Source of the DNA: Pseudomonas sp. IB20 | GTDB lineage: Bacteria > Pseudomonadota > Gammaproteobacteria > Pseudomonadales > Pseudomonadaceae | DNA length: 64,000 bases | Direction of reading: 5' to 3' | Assembly (NCBI RefSeq): GCF_009707325.1 | Contig: NZ_CP046103.1 | Location: forward strand, 4,474,744 to 4,538,743 | Shown here: piece by piece, positions 45,765-54,931 of the stretch | Layout of the letters: every line of letters starts with the position of its first letter | Numbering within the stretch: the first letter of the stretch is position 1 | Made by a program: the position numbers and the translations under genes | Notes under the pieces: model-generated | What the model was told of the DNA's origin: nothing | Seen by the model: only the letters and a program-made list of their open reading frames with translations | Databases searched by the model: none

Positions 45765-45929
45765 AAATAGCTGACGAAACCGGAGCAAAATGTGGGAGAG
45801 GGCTTGCCCGCTCCCACATTGGTTTTGTGGTGTTTGGTTATCCGAAGTAAAAATAGCTGACGAAACCGGAGCAAAATGTGGGAGAGGGCTTGCCCGCTCC
45901 CACATTGGTTTTGTGGTGTTTGGTTTAAA
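45758..45929. repeat. 86-bp tandem duplication with REP-like palindromes
   Basis: The unit starting GAAGTAAAAATAGCTGACG at 45758 is repeated at 45844 with near-perfect identity. Each copy contains the palindrome GTGGGAGAGGGCTTGCCCGC. The first copy starts in the last codons of the hydrolase gene, and the second ends at the HAD gene stop. Confidence 0.92.
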
Positions 45930-46512
45930 TCATCTGGCGCAGCACCGCGCAATCCGCCGCGTGCCAATCCGCCAACTCGGGCCACGGGTTCTCCGGCAAG
46001 TTAACCAATACCGTCTTGGCCCCTGCCGCCCGGCCACAATCCAGGTCAAAGCGGTAATCCCCGACCATCACCATCGCATCGGGAGAAACATCCCAAGCTT
46101 CCGCCAATTTCAACAATCCACCCGGATCCGGCTTGGGCGGCGCATCATCGCGGCCCAATACGTCTTCGATGGCAAAGCAATCCGCCAGGCCAATCGCTTC
46201 CAGGGTGATATGCGCCAACTCCCGCGCATTGCGGGTCAGGATGCCCAGGCGATAACCGCGCCCAGCCAACTCGCGCACCAACTCCACCGCACCCACAGCG
46301 GCAACCGAACCGAGCGCCAGCTCGCGCTCATGCTCAAGCAGCCAGGCATGCTTGGCCGCCGCCACCTCAGCCGGCAACGCTGCCAAATGGGTGAGAATGT
46401 CGTCCTCGGGTGGGATCTCCAAGGCCACGCGGATCGCTGCAAAGTCATGCACGGCCACCGTGAGGGTGCCGTCCATATCAAATACCCAATGCGTTACGTC
46501 CGACAGGCTCAT
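45925..46512 (-). CDS. HAD-superfamily phosphatase
   Basis: A 195-residue cap-type HAD-IA enzyme. The catalytic DMDGT motif is at D12/D14, a LTRNA motif follows in the middle, and KPDPGGLLKLAEAW...VMVGDYRFDLDCGRAAGAKTVLV supplies motifs III and IV. It is similar in layout to phosphoglycolate phosphatase-type proteins, but the substrate is unknown. The ATG overlaps the tesB stop (ATGA), so it is cotranscribed with tesB. Confidence 0.88.
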   Translation of the reverse strand: MSLSDVTHWVFDMDGTLTVAVHDFAAIRVALEIPPEDDILTHLAALPAEVAAAKHAWLLEHERELALGSVAAVGAVELVRELAGRGYRLGILTRNARELAHITLEAIGLADCFAIEDVLGRDDAPPKPDPGGLLKLAEAWDVSPDAMVMVGDYRFDLDCGRAAGAKTVLVNLPENPWPELADWHAADCAVLRQMI

Positions 46513-47378
46513 GCCCAATCCTTGCGATGGCGAATCAACCCTTCCTGGGTCACCGACGCCACCAGTTGCCCGGCGCGGTTGTACACGCTGCCGCGCGAGA
46601 AACCGCGCGAGTTACCAGCCCACGGGCTGTCCATGGCGTACAGCAACCAGTCGTCGGCGCGCAGGTCGGCGTGGAACCACAGCGCGTGGTCGAGGCTGGC
46701 GACCTGCATGTCTTTCTGCCACACGGTCTTGCCATGGGGCAGCAGCGAGGTGGTCAACAAGCCGAAGTCCGAGGCGTAGGCCAGCAGGTATTTATGCAGC
46801 GCCGGTGAGTCAGCCAGGGCGCCGTCGGCACGAAACCACACGTACTTCACCGGGTCGGACGGCTGCGGGTTGTACGGGTCTTTCTCGGTGACCGGGCGCA
46901 CTTCGATCGGCTTGGGGCACAGCAGTTTTTCACGCATGTGCTCCGGGATCAGGTGCGCACGCTGCTTGGTCAGCTCCAGCTCCGACGGCAGGTTTTCCGG
47001 GCCGACCACCACGGGCATGGTGGTCTGGTGCTCAAAGCCTTGTTCGTCGTACTGGAACGAGGTGGTGCAGGTAAAAATCGGGTTGCCCTTCTGGATCGCC
47101 GTGACGCGGCGCGTGCTGAAACTGCCGCCATCGCGCACGCGGTCCACCGAATACACCACCGGCAACGAAGCGTCGCCCGGACGTAGGAAATAGCCATGCA
47201 GGGAGTGAACATGCCGCGCTGCTTCTACGGTCTGGCTGGCGGCCGACAGCGACTGGCCGAGCACCTGGCCGCCGAACAGTTGGCGAAAACCCAGGTCCTG
47301 GCTGCGGCCGCGAAAGAGGTTTTCCTCGATCGGCTCCAGGGTCAGCAAGTCCACCAGATCTTCCAATACTTGGCTCAT
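46509..47378 (-). CDS. tesB: Acyl-CoA thioesterase II (TesB)
   Basis: A 289-residue double hot-dog thioesterase. Conserved elements are FRGRSQDLGFRQLFGGQVLGQSLSAASQTV and the C-terminal SLDHALWFHADLRADDWLLYAMDSPWAGNSRGFSRGSVY (Asp-Thr-Gln type active site). It hydrolyses medium- and long-chain acyl-CoAs. The ATG at 47378 follows AGGAG with 7-base spacing; an upstream frame extension is not supported. It forms an operon with the HAD gene. Confidence 0.95.
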   Translation of the reverse strand: MSQVLEDLVDLLTLEPIEENLFRGRSQDLGFRQLFGGQVLGQSLSAASQTVEAARHVHSLHGYFLRPGDASLPVVYSVDRVRDGGSFSTRRVTAIQKGNPIFTCTTSFQYDEQGFEHQTTMPVVVGPENLPSELELTKQRAHLIPEHMREKLLCPKPIEVRPVTEKDPYNPQPSDPVKYVWFRADGALADSPALHKYLLAYASDFGLLTTSLLPHGKTVWQKDMQVASLDHALWFHADLRADDWLLYAMDSPWAGNSRGFSRGSVYNRAGQLVASVTQEGLIRHRKDWA

Positions 47379-47419
47379 AGAGCAACTCCTACAACAATCG
47401 ATAGGGCATTCCGGGCTGC

Positions 47420-47989
47420 TTATCCGTGCAGCGTGTCCAACCATTGGGCGCGGGTGATGCGGTACAAAACATGATGGCGCAGCGGGTCATCGGCTGCGAC
47501 CTTGGGGTGTTCAAAATCTGCCTGCGGATCGTAATGCATACCGATGGCCTGCATGACTTTTTGTGATGGCAGATTGGTTTCGGTGGTAAAGGCGAGGATC
47601 TCATCCAATTGCAACCGGTCGAAACCACAGCGCAGCGCAGTCCAGGCCGCTTCACTGGCGTAACCCAGGCCCCAATGCTCGCGGGCCAGGCGCCAGCCAA
47701 TTTCTACCGCCGGGGTAAAGTCTGCTTCAAAGCTCACATTCAGCAGCCCGGTCAGGCCAATAAATTCGCCGGTGTCCTTGCGCTGCAAGGCCCACAGGCC
47801 AAAGCCGTATTCGGCGAAATGCCCGCGAATCCGGCCGATCAGCGCGGCGCTTTCCAGGTGGTTGAGCTTGGCCGGGAAATAACGCATCACCTGCGGGTCG
47901 GCGCACATGCGTGCAAATTCCGGCAAGTCGCTGTCGCGCCATTGGCGCATCAGCAAGCGTGCGCTTTCCAATTCCAGTATCGGCTCCAT
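47420..47989 (-). CDS. GNAT acetyltransferase (RimJ/RimL-like)
   Basis: A 189-residue N-acetyltransferase. The N-terminal LESARLLMRQWRDSDLPEFARMCADPQVMRYF and the acetyl-CoA-binding EIGWRLAREHWGLGYASEAAWTALRCGFD are typical of the RimJ/RimL-type branch. Candidate substrates are protein N termini or small amines; this cannot be decided from sequence. It lies 41 bases upstream of tesB on the same strand, so it may begin a three-gene transcript. Confidence 0.88.
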   Translation of the reverse strand: MEPILELESARLLMRQWRDSDLPEFARMCADPQVMRYFPAKLNHLESAALIGRIRGHFAEYGFGLWALQRKDTGEFIGLTGLLNVSFEADFTPAVEIGWRLAREHWGLGYASEAAWTALRCGFDRLQLDEILAFTTETNLPSQKVMQAIGMHYDPQADFEHPKVAADDPLRHHVLYRITRAQWLDTLHG

Positions 47990-48064
47990 GGGTCCCCTCC
48001 CTTGCCATGTGCGTGAGTGTACAGCGCTGGTAAGATCCTTCGCAGGTTCCCGTCAGAAAATCCC

Positions 48065-48985
48065 ATGCCCTTGCCCTTGATCTACCACGATGACTACAGC
48101 CCCGAGTTCCCGGCGGACCACCGGTTCCCGATGGACAAGTTTCGCCTGTTGCGCGACCACTTGGTGGACAGCGGCCTGACCGAGGACGGCCAATTGCTGC
48201 GCCCCGAGCTGTGCCCGGCAGAGATTCTGGCCCTGGCGCATGAACCTGGGTATATCGAACGCTACATGAGCGGCGCGTTGTCCCGTGAAGACCAGCGGCG
48301 CCTCGGTCTACCCTGGAACGAGGCCCTGGCCCGGCGCACAGTGCGCGCGGTCGGCGGCTCGATACTGGCCGCCGAACAAGCGCTGGAACACGGCTTAGCC
48401 TGCCACTTGGCCGGCGGCACCCACCACGCCCACTACGACTACCCCGCCGGCTTTTGCATCTTCAATGACTTGGCGGTGATCAGCCATTACCTGCTGGCCA
48501 GCGGGCGGGTCAACCGCGTGTTGATCTTCGACTGCGACGTGCACCAGGGCGATGGCACCGCACGCATCCTCCACGACACGCCGGATGCCATCACCGTGTC
48601 GCTGCATTGCGAAAAGAACTTCCCCGCGCGCAAAGCCCAGAGCGACTGGGACATCCCGCTGCCCATGGGCATGGGCGATGCCGATTACCTTAAAGTCGTG
48701 GACGATGCGCTCAACTACCTACTGCCGCTCTACCAACCCGACCTGGTGCTGTACGACGCCGGCGTTGATGTGCATAAAGATGACGCCCTCGGTTACCTCA
48801 AGCTAACAGACGCAGGCGTCGCCGCCCGTGATGAAAGCGTGATGCGCCACTGCCTGGGTCGCGACATTCCGGTGATGGGCGTGATCGGCGGCGGTTACAG
48901 CAAAGACCGCCCTGCCCTGGCCCGCCGCCACGGCATCCTGCACCACAGCGCACAACGGGTATGGACGTCATCAGGTTGTCATTGA
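48065..48985 (+). CDS. Histone-deacetylase-family amidohydrolase
   Basis: A 306-residue zinc-dependent hydrolase. The active-site region is GGTHHAHYDYPAGFCIFNDLAV, the zinc site is FDCDVHQGDGTARIL and a further Asp lies in LYDAGVDVHKDD. Bacterial members deacetylate small molecules such as acetylpolyamines or acetoin-like metabolites. The substrate here is unknown. The frame is open upstream to 48017, but MPLPLIYHDDYSPEFP at 48065 is the family-like start. Confidence 0.9.
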   Translation: MPLPLIYHDDYSPEFPADHRFPMDKFRLLRDHLVDSGLTEDGQLLRPELCPAEILALAHEPGYIERYMSGALSREDQRRLGLPWNEALARRTVRAVGGSILAAEQALEHGLACHLAGGTHHAHYDYPAGFCIFNDLAVISHYLLASGRVNRVLIFDCDVHQGDGTARILHDTPDAITVSLHCEKNFPARKAQSDWDIPLPMGMGDADYLKVVDDALNYLLPLYQPDLVLYDAGVDVHKDDALGYLKLTDAGVAARDESVMRHCLGRDIPVMGVIGGGYSKDRPALARRHGILHHSAQRVWTSSGCH

Positions 48986-49155
48986 ACTGTGCGCGTTACC
49001 CACAATGCCTGTGGAACGGCCTGTGGATAACTTGAGCGTAAGGGCCTGAAAGCGAGTAGCCATATGGCCTGTAGGAAAGTGTACGTTTTTTGATCAGGCA
49101 GCTCCGCCGTCGTCGGGTAGAATGCTCGGCCTATTCAGCGACCGTAGCCTTGCCC

Positions 49156-50406
49156 ATGCCTCAGCACCCTGCTCATCACGTCACTATCATCGGCGGCGGC
49201 CCCGCCGGGCTGATGGCCGCTGAAGTCTTGAGCCAGGCGGGCGTGCGGGTGGAGCTGTATGACGGCATGCCGTCAGTGGGGCGCAAATTCCTGCTGGCGG
49301 GCGTGGGCGGCATGAACATTACCCACTCCGAAGCGTACCCGGCCTTTCTGTCGCGCTACGCCGAACGCGCACCGCAGATGGCGCCGTTGCTGCGCACGTT
49401 TGGCGCCGAAGCGTTGTGCGAGTGGATTCATGGTTTGGGCATTCAAACCTTTGTCGGCACCTCTGGGCGCGTCTTTCCTACCGACATGAAAGCCGCCCCG
49501 CTGCTGCGCGCCTGGCTCAAGCGCCTGCGCGATCAAGGCGTGGTTATCCACACCCGGCATCGCTGGCTGGGCTGGACAGCAGACGGCGGTTTACTTATCC
49601 ACAGCCCGGACGGCGAAAAAACTGTGCACAGCGATGCCGTGTTGCTGGCGTTGGGCGGCGGCAGCTGGTCGCGTCTGGGCTCCGACGGCGCCTGGCTCAA
49701 AGTGCTGGAAGACAAAGGCGTGCCCTACACCCCACTGCAACCGAGCAATTGCGGCTTCGAGGTGTCGGCCTGGAGCGAATTGATGGTGAGCAAATTCGCC
49801 GGGGCGCCGTTGAAAAACGTCGCCATTGGCCTGGCGGATGACAAACCTCGGCTGGGGGAATGTGTGGTCACGGCCACCGGGATCGAGGGCAGTTTGATCT
49901 ACGCACTGTCGGCGCCGATTCGTGAAACGATCAACCGCAACGGCTCGGCCACGGTGCATATCGACCTGCTGCCGAGCAAGCCGCTGGATAAAGTCCAGGC
50001 AGCATTGGCCAAGGCGCGTGGCTCACGCTCAATGAGCAAGCACTTGCACAGTCAGTTGGGGTTGGATGGGGTGAAGGCGGCGCTGTTGCGTGAACTGGCG
50101 CCCGCCGAGCACTTCAATGATCCGGCGCAGTTGGCGGTGGACATCAAGGCGCTGCCGCTGACACTGGTGAAGACACGGCCGATGGATGAGGCAATCAGCA
50201 CGGCGGGTGGTGTGCCATTTGAGGCACTGGATGAGCGGTTGATGCTCAAGCAATTGCCCGGCGTGTTTTGTGCCGGGGAGATGCTGGATTGGGAAGCGCC
50301 GACAGGCGGGTATTTGCTGACGGGGTGTTTTGCCAGCGGGCGGGCGGCCGGGCGAAGCGTTCTAGAGTGGCTGGCCTCGACCCACTCAGCAATAGAACGC
50401 CTTTAA
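49156..50406 (+). CDS. BaiN-like flavoprotein (HI0933/TIGR03862 family)
   Basis: A 416-residue FAD-dependent oxidoreductase. The dinucleotide-binding motif is VTIIGGGPAGLMAAEVLSQAG. Family motifs are GRKFLLAGVGGMNITHSE, GTSGRVFPTDMKAAPLLRAWLKRLR and the C-terminal GVFCAGEMLDWEAPTGGYLLTGCFASGRAAG. No defined reaction is known for this branch; some relatives act on bile acids or similar compounds. The ATG at 49156 was chosen as the canonical start. Confidence 0.9.
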   Translation: MPQHPAHHVTIIGGGPAGLMAAEVLSQAGVRVELYDGMPSVGRKFLLAGVGGMNITHSEAYPAFLSRYAERAPQMAPLLRTFGAEALCEWIHGLGIQTFVGTSGRVFPTDMKAAPLLRAWLKRLRDQGVVIHTRHRWLGWTADGGLLIHSPDGEKTVHSDAVLLALGGGSWSRLGSDGAWLKVLEDKGVPYTPLQPSNCGFEVSAWSELMVSKFAGAPLKNVAIGLADDKPRLGECVVTATGIEGSLIYALSAPIRETINRNGSATVHIDLLPSKPLDKVQAALAKARGSRSMSKHLHSQLGLDGVKAALLRELAPAEHFNDPAQLAVDIKALPLTLVKTRPMDEAISTAGGVPFEALDERLMLKQLPGVFCAGEMLDWEAPTGGYLLTGCFASGRAAGRSVLEWLASTHSAIERL

Positions 50407-50407
50407 G

Positions 50408-50451
50408 GCGTTATCAACCCCGGTAAATGTTCCGCCGTTTGTTGATAACGC
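50408..50451. other. Long inverted repeat between convergent genes
   Basis: GCGTTATCAAC (50408-50418) and GTTGATAACGC (50441-50451) are perfect 11-bp arms with a 22-base spacer, between the BaiN-like and rhlE 3' ends. There is no strong T-run, so termination is possible but unproven. Confidence 0.5.
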
Positions 50452-50500
50452 TCAATCCGCCCCCACTAGCTCGCCAAGCCTTCGTTAATTAACGAAAAAC

Positions 50501-51835
50501 TTACTTCTTCTTACGTGGCCCCGTATTAAAAACAGGCACTTTACGCACCGGTTTAATCGACGGTTCCGACGGCGCCACTTCGCCACTGTCCACCCACTTA
50601 CCCAAATTGCGCTTACCGCCGCCACCGGACGCCTTAGGTTTCTTCGGTTTTTTCGGCTTCTTCACCACTTGCCCACTGGCATCGGTGTCCGGCACGCGGT
50701 GCTCAGGCTCAAAGTCCGGCTCCATCTTGCGGGTCAGTGTCTGACGCGTGAGCATCTCGATGGCCGACAGCATGTTCACCTCATCGGCGCACACCAGCGA
50801 AATTGCCTCGCCGGTGTTGCCCGCGCGGCCAGTACGGCCGATACGGTGGATGTAGTCCTCAGCCACGATCGGCAAGTCAAAGTTGACCACCATCGGCAAG
50901 TCTTCAATGTCCAAACCACGGGCCGCCACGTCGGTGGCCACCAGAATCTGAACGTCGCTGGATTTGAAGCGGTCCAGTGCGCGCTGGCGGGTCGCTTGGG
51001 GTTTGTCGCCGTGGATGCCGTCGGCATTGATGCCCAGGCCCTGCAACTTATCTACCAGCGCATCCACGCCGTTACGGGTCTTGGCGAAGACCAGCACCTG
51101 CTTCCAGCGGCCTTTGCGCATCAGGTGCACAAACAGCTCCGCCTTGCGCTTCTTGTCCACCGGCACCACCCACTGCTTCACAGTGTTTGCGGCGACGTTG
51201 CGCGGGCTGACTTCGACGGTCAGCGGGTCGTTGAGCATCTGCCCGGCCAGCAGGCGGATTTCATCGGAGAAGGTCGCGGAGAACAGCAAGGTCTGGCGCT
51301 TTTTCGGCAGCATGCGGTAGATGTTCGCCAGTTCTTCCGAGAAGCCCAGGTCGAGCATGCGGTCGGCTTCGTCCAGCACCAGGGTTTGCAGCTGGTTGAG
51401 TTTCAGCGCGTTCTGGCGGAACAGGTCGATCAGGCGGCCAGGCGTGGCGACCAGAATGTCGACGCCCTTGCGCAGCTTCATCATCTGCGGGTTGATGCTC
51501 ACGCCGCCGTACACGGCGTAAGTGGTCAGCGGCAGGTGTTGGGCGTATTCGGCGACGCTGGCGTGAACCTGCTCGGCCAGCTCGCGGGTCGGGCACAGGA
51601 TCAGCGCACGCGCCGAGTTGGCGGCGACTTTCGGCCCTTCCATCGTCAGCAATTGCAGGAGCGGCAGGGCGAAACCTGCGGTCTTGCCGGTGCCGGTCTG
51701 GGCCGCGGCCATCAGGTCGCGACCGGCCAGCACCGCCGGAATGGCTTGCGCCTGCACCGGCGTCGGGGTCTGGTAGCCAAGCGTCTCAAGGGCGCGCAGC
51801 AAGGGTTCGATCAGGCCAAGGGTGGCGAAAGTCAT
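50501..51835 (-). CDS. rhlE: DEAD-box RNA helicase RhlE
   Basis: A 444-residue ATP-dependent RNA helicase. Motif I is AAQTGTGKT, motif II is VLDEADRML, motif III is FSATF, and motif VI is HRIGRTGRAG. Residues ~370-444 form a basic tail with KKPKKPKKPKASGGGGKRN, typical of RhlE and likely RNA-binding. It functions in ribosome maturation and RNA turnover. The ATG at 51835 gives the family start MTFATLGLIEPLLRALE. Confidence 0.95.
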   Translation of the reverse strand: MTFATLGLIEPLLRALETLGYQTPTPVQAQAIPAVLAGRDLMAAAQTGTGKTAGFALPLLQLLTMEGPKVAANSARALILCPTRELAEQVHASVAEYAQHLPLTTYAVYGGVSINPQMMKLRKGVDILVATPGRLIDLFRQNALKLNQLQTLVLDEADRMLDLGFSEELANIYRMLPKKRQTLLFSATFSDEIRLLAGQMLNDPLTVEVSPRNVAANTVKQWVVPVDKKRKAELFVHLMRKGRWKQVLVFAKTRNGVDALVDKLQGLGINADGIHGDKPQATRQRALDRFKSSDVQILVATDVAARGLDIEDLPMVVNFDLPIVAEDYIHRIGRTGRAGNTGEAISLVCADEVNMLSAIEMLTRQTLTRKMEPDFEPEHRVPDTDASGQVVKKPKKPKKPKASGGGGKRNLGKWVDSGEVAPSEPSIKPVRKVPVFNTGPRKKK

Positions 51836-51883
51836 GTGTTTACCGTAGGAAAAATTCAGCGCAAGTCGCAATTGCGCCGCAGT

Positions 51884-52786
51884 TTACCTTATTTCCGGCT
51901 TGGGCTTGGGCTTGCGCCACTGAGGCAGGCTGATCAATAGCACCGCGCTGATGATCACCAGCATGGCCAAGGCTTCTTCCATGCCGATGGTCTCGCCGAC
52001 GAACACAATCCCCAACAACACCGCCACCGCAGGGTTCACATAGGCATAACTGGTCGCTGCCGCCGGGCGCACATGCTTGAGCAAATACATATAAGCATTG
52101 AAGGCGATGATCGAGCCGAACACGGCCAGATACGCCAAAGCGAGCCAGCCCTCAATCGGCGGGATGGAATGCAGTCGCTCACCGGTCAGTGCACTGCCCA
52201 CCAGCAACAAGACACCGGCAATGATCATCTCGGCCGCGCTGGCCATGGCGCCCGGCGGCAGCGGCAAATGCCGGCTCCACACCGAGCCGAAGGCCCAGGA
52301 GGCCGCGGCAAACAGCAACAACATCGCACCGGTTGGGCTCGATTGCAGGTTTGAGCCCATGTTGAGCATGGCAATGCCGATAATCCCCAGCACCACCCCG
52401 GCCCACTCCAGGCGGGTATTGCGCGCGCCCCAGAAATAGCCGCACAACAAGGTGAACAACGGCACCGTCGCCACCGCCAGTGCGGCCACACCCGAGGCAA
52501 CGCCCGTGTGCTCGGCCACCGTCACCGCGCCATTACCAAAGGTCAGCAGCAAAACGCCGATCTTGGCGGCGGCCTTCCACTGCACCCATGTCGGCGCAGG
52601 TGCGCCGCGCCAGCGCAAAAAGCCATACATGGCCAACCCCGCCACCAGGAATCGAATCCCGCCCAGCATCAGCGGCGGCCAGTACTCAACACCGATTCGA
52701 ATCACCAGGTAGGTAGAACCCCAGATCACATACAGCGCAAAAAAAGCGGCGATCAACGGCAAGGGAAAGCGACGTGGGCCAGGCAT
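51884..52786 (-). CDS. yedA: YedA-like EamA-family transporter
   Basis: A 300-residue inner-membrane protein with ten helices in two EamA repeats (FPLPLIAAFFALYVIWGSTYLVIRIG... and the second repeat with EETLAMLV-like VGETIGMEEALAMLVIISAVLLI). The YIWGSTYLVIR motif is typical of YedA/RhaT-type exporters. It is divergent from an Lrp/AsnC regulator that may control it. The substrate is unknown, with amino acids as the usual guess. Confidence 0.88.
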   Translation of the reverse strand: MPGPRRFPLPLIAAFFALYVIWGSTYLVIRIGVEYWPPLMLGGIRFLVAGLAMYGFLRWRGAPAPTWVQWKAAAKIGVLLLTFGNGAVTVAEHTGVASGVAALAVATVPLFTLLCGYFWGARNTRLEWAGVVLGIIGIAMLNMGSNLQSSPTGAMLLLFAAASWAFGSVWSRHLPLPPGAMASAAEMIIAGVLLLVGSALTGERLHSIPPIEGWLALAYLAVFGSIIAFNAYMYLLKHVRPAAATSYAYVNPAVAVLLGIVFVGETIGMEEALAMLVIISAVLLISLPQWRKPKPKPEIR

Positions 52787-52946
52787 TGGGTAGCTCTGCG
52801 GCAGGAAATTGGAGGCTTATTCTAGAAAGGCAGCCCGATAAACTTAAGTTACAAAACCTGTTTAAAGCGCCCATACACTTTTCAAAACATGGTTATGAAC
52901 GCTATAACCCGTGTATTCGAAAGCCACGCGCAAATGGAGCCTTATC

Positions 52947-53408
52947 ATGGACAAATACGACCGCATGCTCCTCAGCGCCCTGCTCAAGGATGGCCGCGCG
53001 TCCTACGCCGAACTGGCTCGCACCGTAAACCTCTCCGCCCCCGCCGTGGCTGAACGCGTGGCCAAGCTTGAGGCCAGCGGCGTGATCACCGGGTATCAGG
53101 CCAAGGTGGACCTGTCCAAAATCGGCTTGCCGATCCAGTGCGTCATCGAACTGAGGCTGACCAACCATGGCAGCCAGAAGGTGTACGACGCCCTGGCTGA
53201 AATCCCCGAGCTGACCGAGTGCCACCGGGTGACGGGCGACCCATGCGTGATCATGCAGGCGGCGGTGGGCTCGATGCCGGAATTGGAGAATTTGATTAAT
53301 CGGATCGCGAAGTTTGGGTTCAGCAAGACCTCGATCATCCTCTCAAGCGCGATAGAGCGACGGGTGCCGTTGGGGCAGTTGGAGGGGAACGGGAAAAATG
53401 GTGGCTGA
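52947..53408 (+). CDS. Lrp/AsnC-family regulator
   Basis: A 153-residue regulator. The HTH lies at about residues 1-50 (DKYDRMLLSALLKDGRASYAELARTVNLSAPAVAERVAKLEASGVITGY). A C-terminal RAM/AsnC ligand-binding domain follows (IQCVIELRLTN...ITECHRVTGDPCVIM-type). GGAG upstream supports the ATG at 52947. It is divergent from the yedA-like exporter, so amino-acid-dependent control of that exporter is plausible. The last codons are repeated in the downstream 161-bp duplication. Confidence 0.9.
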   Translation: MDKYDRMLLSALLKDGRASYAELARTVNLSAPAVAERVAKLEASGVITGYQAKVDLSKIGLPIQCVIELRLTNHGSQKVYDALAEIPELTECHRVTGDPCVIMQAAVGSMPELENLINRIAKFGFSKTSIILSSAIERRVPLGQLEGNGKNGG

Positions 53409-53693
53409 ACGATCGTTCCCACGCTCTGCGTGGGAATGCCGCCCTGGACGCTCTTGAAGTCGTGACGCGGAGCGTCACAGGAGGCGTTCCCACGCAGAGC
53501 GTGGGAACGATCATCGCAAGGTTTAGAACCCTGGGGCAGTTGGAGGGGAACGGGAAAAATGGTGGCTGAACGATCGTTCCCACGCTCTGCGTGGGAATGC
53601 CGCCCTGGACGCTCTTGAAGTCGTGACGCGGAGCGTCACAGGAGGCGTTCCCACGCAGAGCGTGGGAACGATCATCGCAAGGTTTAGAACCCG
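53372..53693. repeat. 161-bp tandem duplication with REP-like palindromes
   Basis: The unit starting GGGGCAGTTGGAGGGG at 53372 recurs at 53533. Each copy carries the Pseudomonas palindromic element GTTCCCACGCTCTGCGTGGG and its inverted arm, with an inner GACGC...GCGTC stem. The unit spans the 3' end of the Lrp/AsnC gene and the end of the DnaQ-like gene (AAGGTTTAGAACCC). Confidence 0.92.
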
Positions 53694-54319
53694 CGATGCT
53701 TCTTCAGGTGTTCATTGATCTTCGCCGCCGGCACTTTCTGCAAGGTGCACAGCAGGTCGTGGGACAGTTCGCGCAACCCATGCGTACCGCGCAATTGCTC
53801 GGCCAGGTGCGCCGTGAGGTTGGCCGCCATTTCCGCATCCGCCATCGCCCGGTGAGCCTTGCCGGTGTGGGGCAGTTGGGCGTAGCTGTTGAGGGTGCCG
53901 AGCTTGTGGTTCGGCGCCGCCGGCATCAGGCGACGGGCCAATAACAGAGAGCAGGCGAATTTTTGCAGACGGGTGCGGCGGATCAGGCCCAGTTCGAAGT
54001 CCCAGAACTTCTGGTCGAACGCGGCGTTGTGCGCCAGCAGTGGCGTGGTGCCGACGAATTCGTTGACTTCGTTCATCACCCGCTCGGCCGGTGGCGCGCT
54101 GCGCAACATGGCGTTGCTGATGCCGGTGAGTTGCTCGATAAAGCCCGGCACGCGCACGCCTGCATTCATCAGGCTCTGGTAGCGGTCCACGATTTGGCCA
54201 CGCTCGAGGATAACCACCGCGATTTCCGTGGCCCGGCAGTGGTTGCTCGGGGTGATGCCGGTGGTTTCAAAGTCGATGACCGCTATACGTTCCAAACCTG
54301 TTCCAACTCCGTCTAACAA
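53684..54319 (-). CDS. 3'-5' exonuclease, DnaQ-like DEDDh type
   Basis: A 211-residue exonuclease. Exo I is IDFETTG (D16, E18), Exo II is AHNAAFDQKFWD, and Exo III is HRAMADAEMAA, completing the DEDDh set. Homologues are stand-alone epsilon-like nucleases. The start codon is a TTG at 54319; a second in-frame TTG at residue 9 (GTTTGGAACG) could also serve. It probably follows the NYN gene in the same transcript (18 bases apart). Confidence 0.85.
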   Translation of the reverse strand: MLDGVGTGLERIAVIDFETTGITPSNHCRATEIAVVILERGQIVDRYQSLMNAGVRVPGFIEQLTGISNAMLRSAPPAERVMNEVNEFVGTTPLLAHNAAFDQKFWDFELGLIRRTRLQKFACSLLLARRLMPAAPNHKLGTLNSYAQLPHTGKAHRAMADAEMAANLTAHLAEQLRGTHGLRELSHDLLCTLQKVPAAKINEHLKKHRGF

Positions 54320-54337
54320 TTTATTGAGCCACCGCGC

Positions 54338-54814
54338 TTATTTGAGCAGCAGCGCGCCTTCGATCGGCACGTAGCGGCTGGCCGCGCGTATCAGTGAGTT
54401 GGCCGTTAGCCCCGGCACGCCGTAGGCCACGGCTTCGACGCCATGCTTTTGGATGATGCGGTCGAGCAGCATGTCGAAATCACCGTCGCCGGAGGCCAGC
54501 ACCACTTCGTCGACGTGGTCGGCGGCGTCCATGATGTCGAGGGTGATGCCCACGTCCCAGTCGCCCTTGGCCGAGCCGTCGGCGCGCTGAATGTACGGTT
54601 TGAGTTTTACCGTAAAGCCCAGGTTGCGCAGGATCTGCTGGAATTGCTGCTGCTTGCTGTCGCCGCGGTCGATGGCATAGGCATAGGCCTCGACGATCTG
54701 GCCGCGCGAACTGATGTCAGCCCACAGGGCCGCATAGTTGAAGTGGCAGCCGTAGGCCTGGCGCACGGTGTAGTAGAGGTTTTGTACATCGGCGAACACC
54801 GCAATTTTCTTCAC
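54338..54814 (-). CDS. NYN-domain (LabA-like) protein
   Basis: A 158-residue PIN-like NYN protein. The metal-binding carboxylates are D9 in FADVQNLYYT, the DWDVGITLDIMDAAD motif and VVLASGDGDFDMLLDRI. Such proteins are predicted ribonucleases or RNA-binding regulators. It is upstream of the DnaQ-like gene on the same strand. No partner was recognised. Family assignment is firm; catalysis is inferred. Confidence 0.88.
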   Translation of the reverse strand: MKKIAVFADVQNLYYTVRQAYGCHFNYAALWADISSRGQIVEAYAYAIDRGDSKQQQFQQILRNLGFTVKLKPYIQRADGSAKGDWDVGITLDIMDAADHVDEVVLASGDGDFDMLLDRIIQKHGVEAVAYGVPGLTANSLIRAASRYVPIEGALLLK

Positions 54815-54931
54815 CGCACTTCCTCATGACAGCCAGGCGCCAGCGCCCGGAAAGGCGCCAGTATGCCAGCCATGGGAAAGTTTCAGCGAAAAATCAGCCC
54901 GGGGCGACGAAGCGCCCCGGTTGAGTGCGGG

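Noticed and set aside
49018..49028. TGTGGATAAC, which reads as a DnaA box on the other strand
   Set aside because: It is a single box without AT-rich unwinding sequence, dnaA/dnaN neighbours or further boxes, so an origin is not supported.
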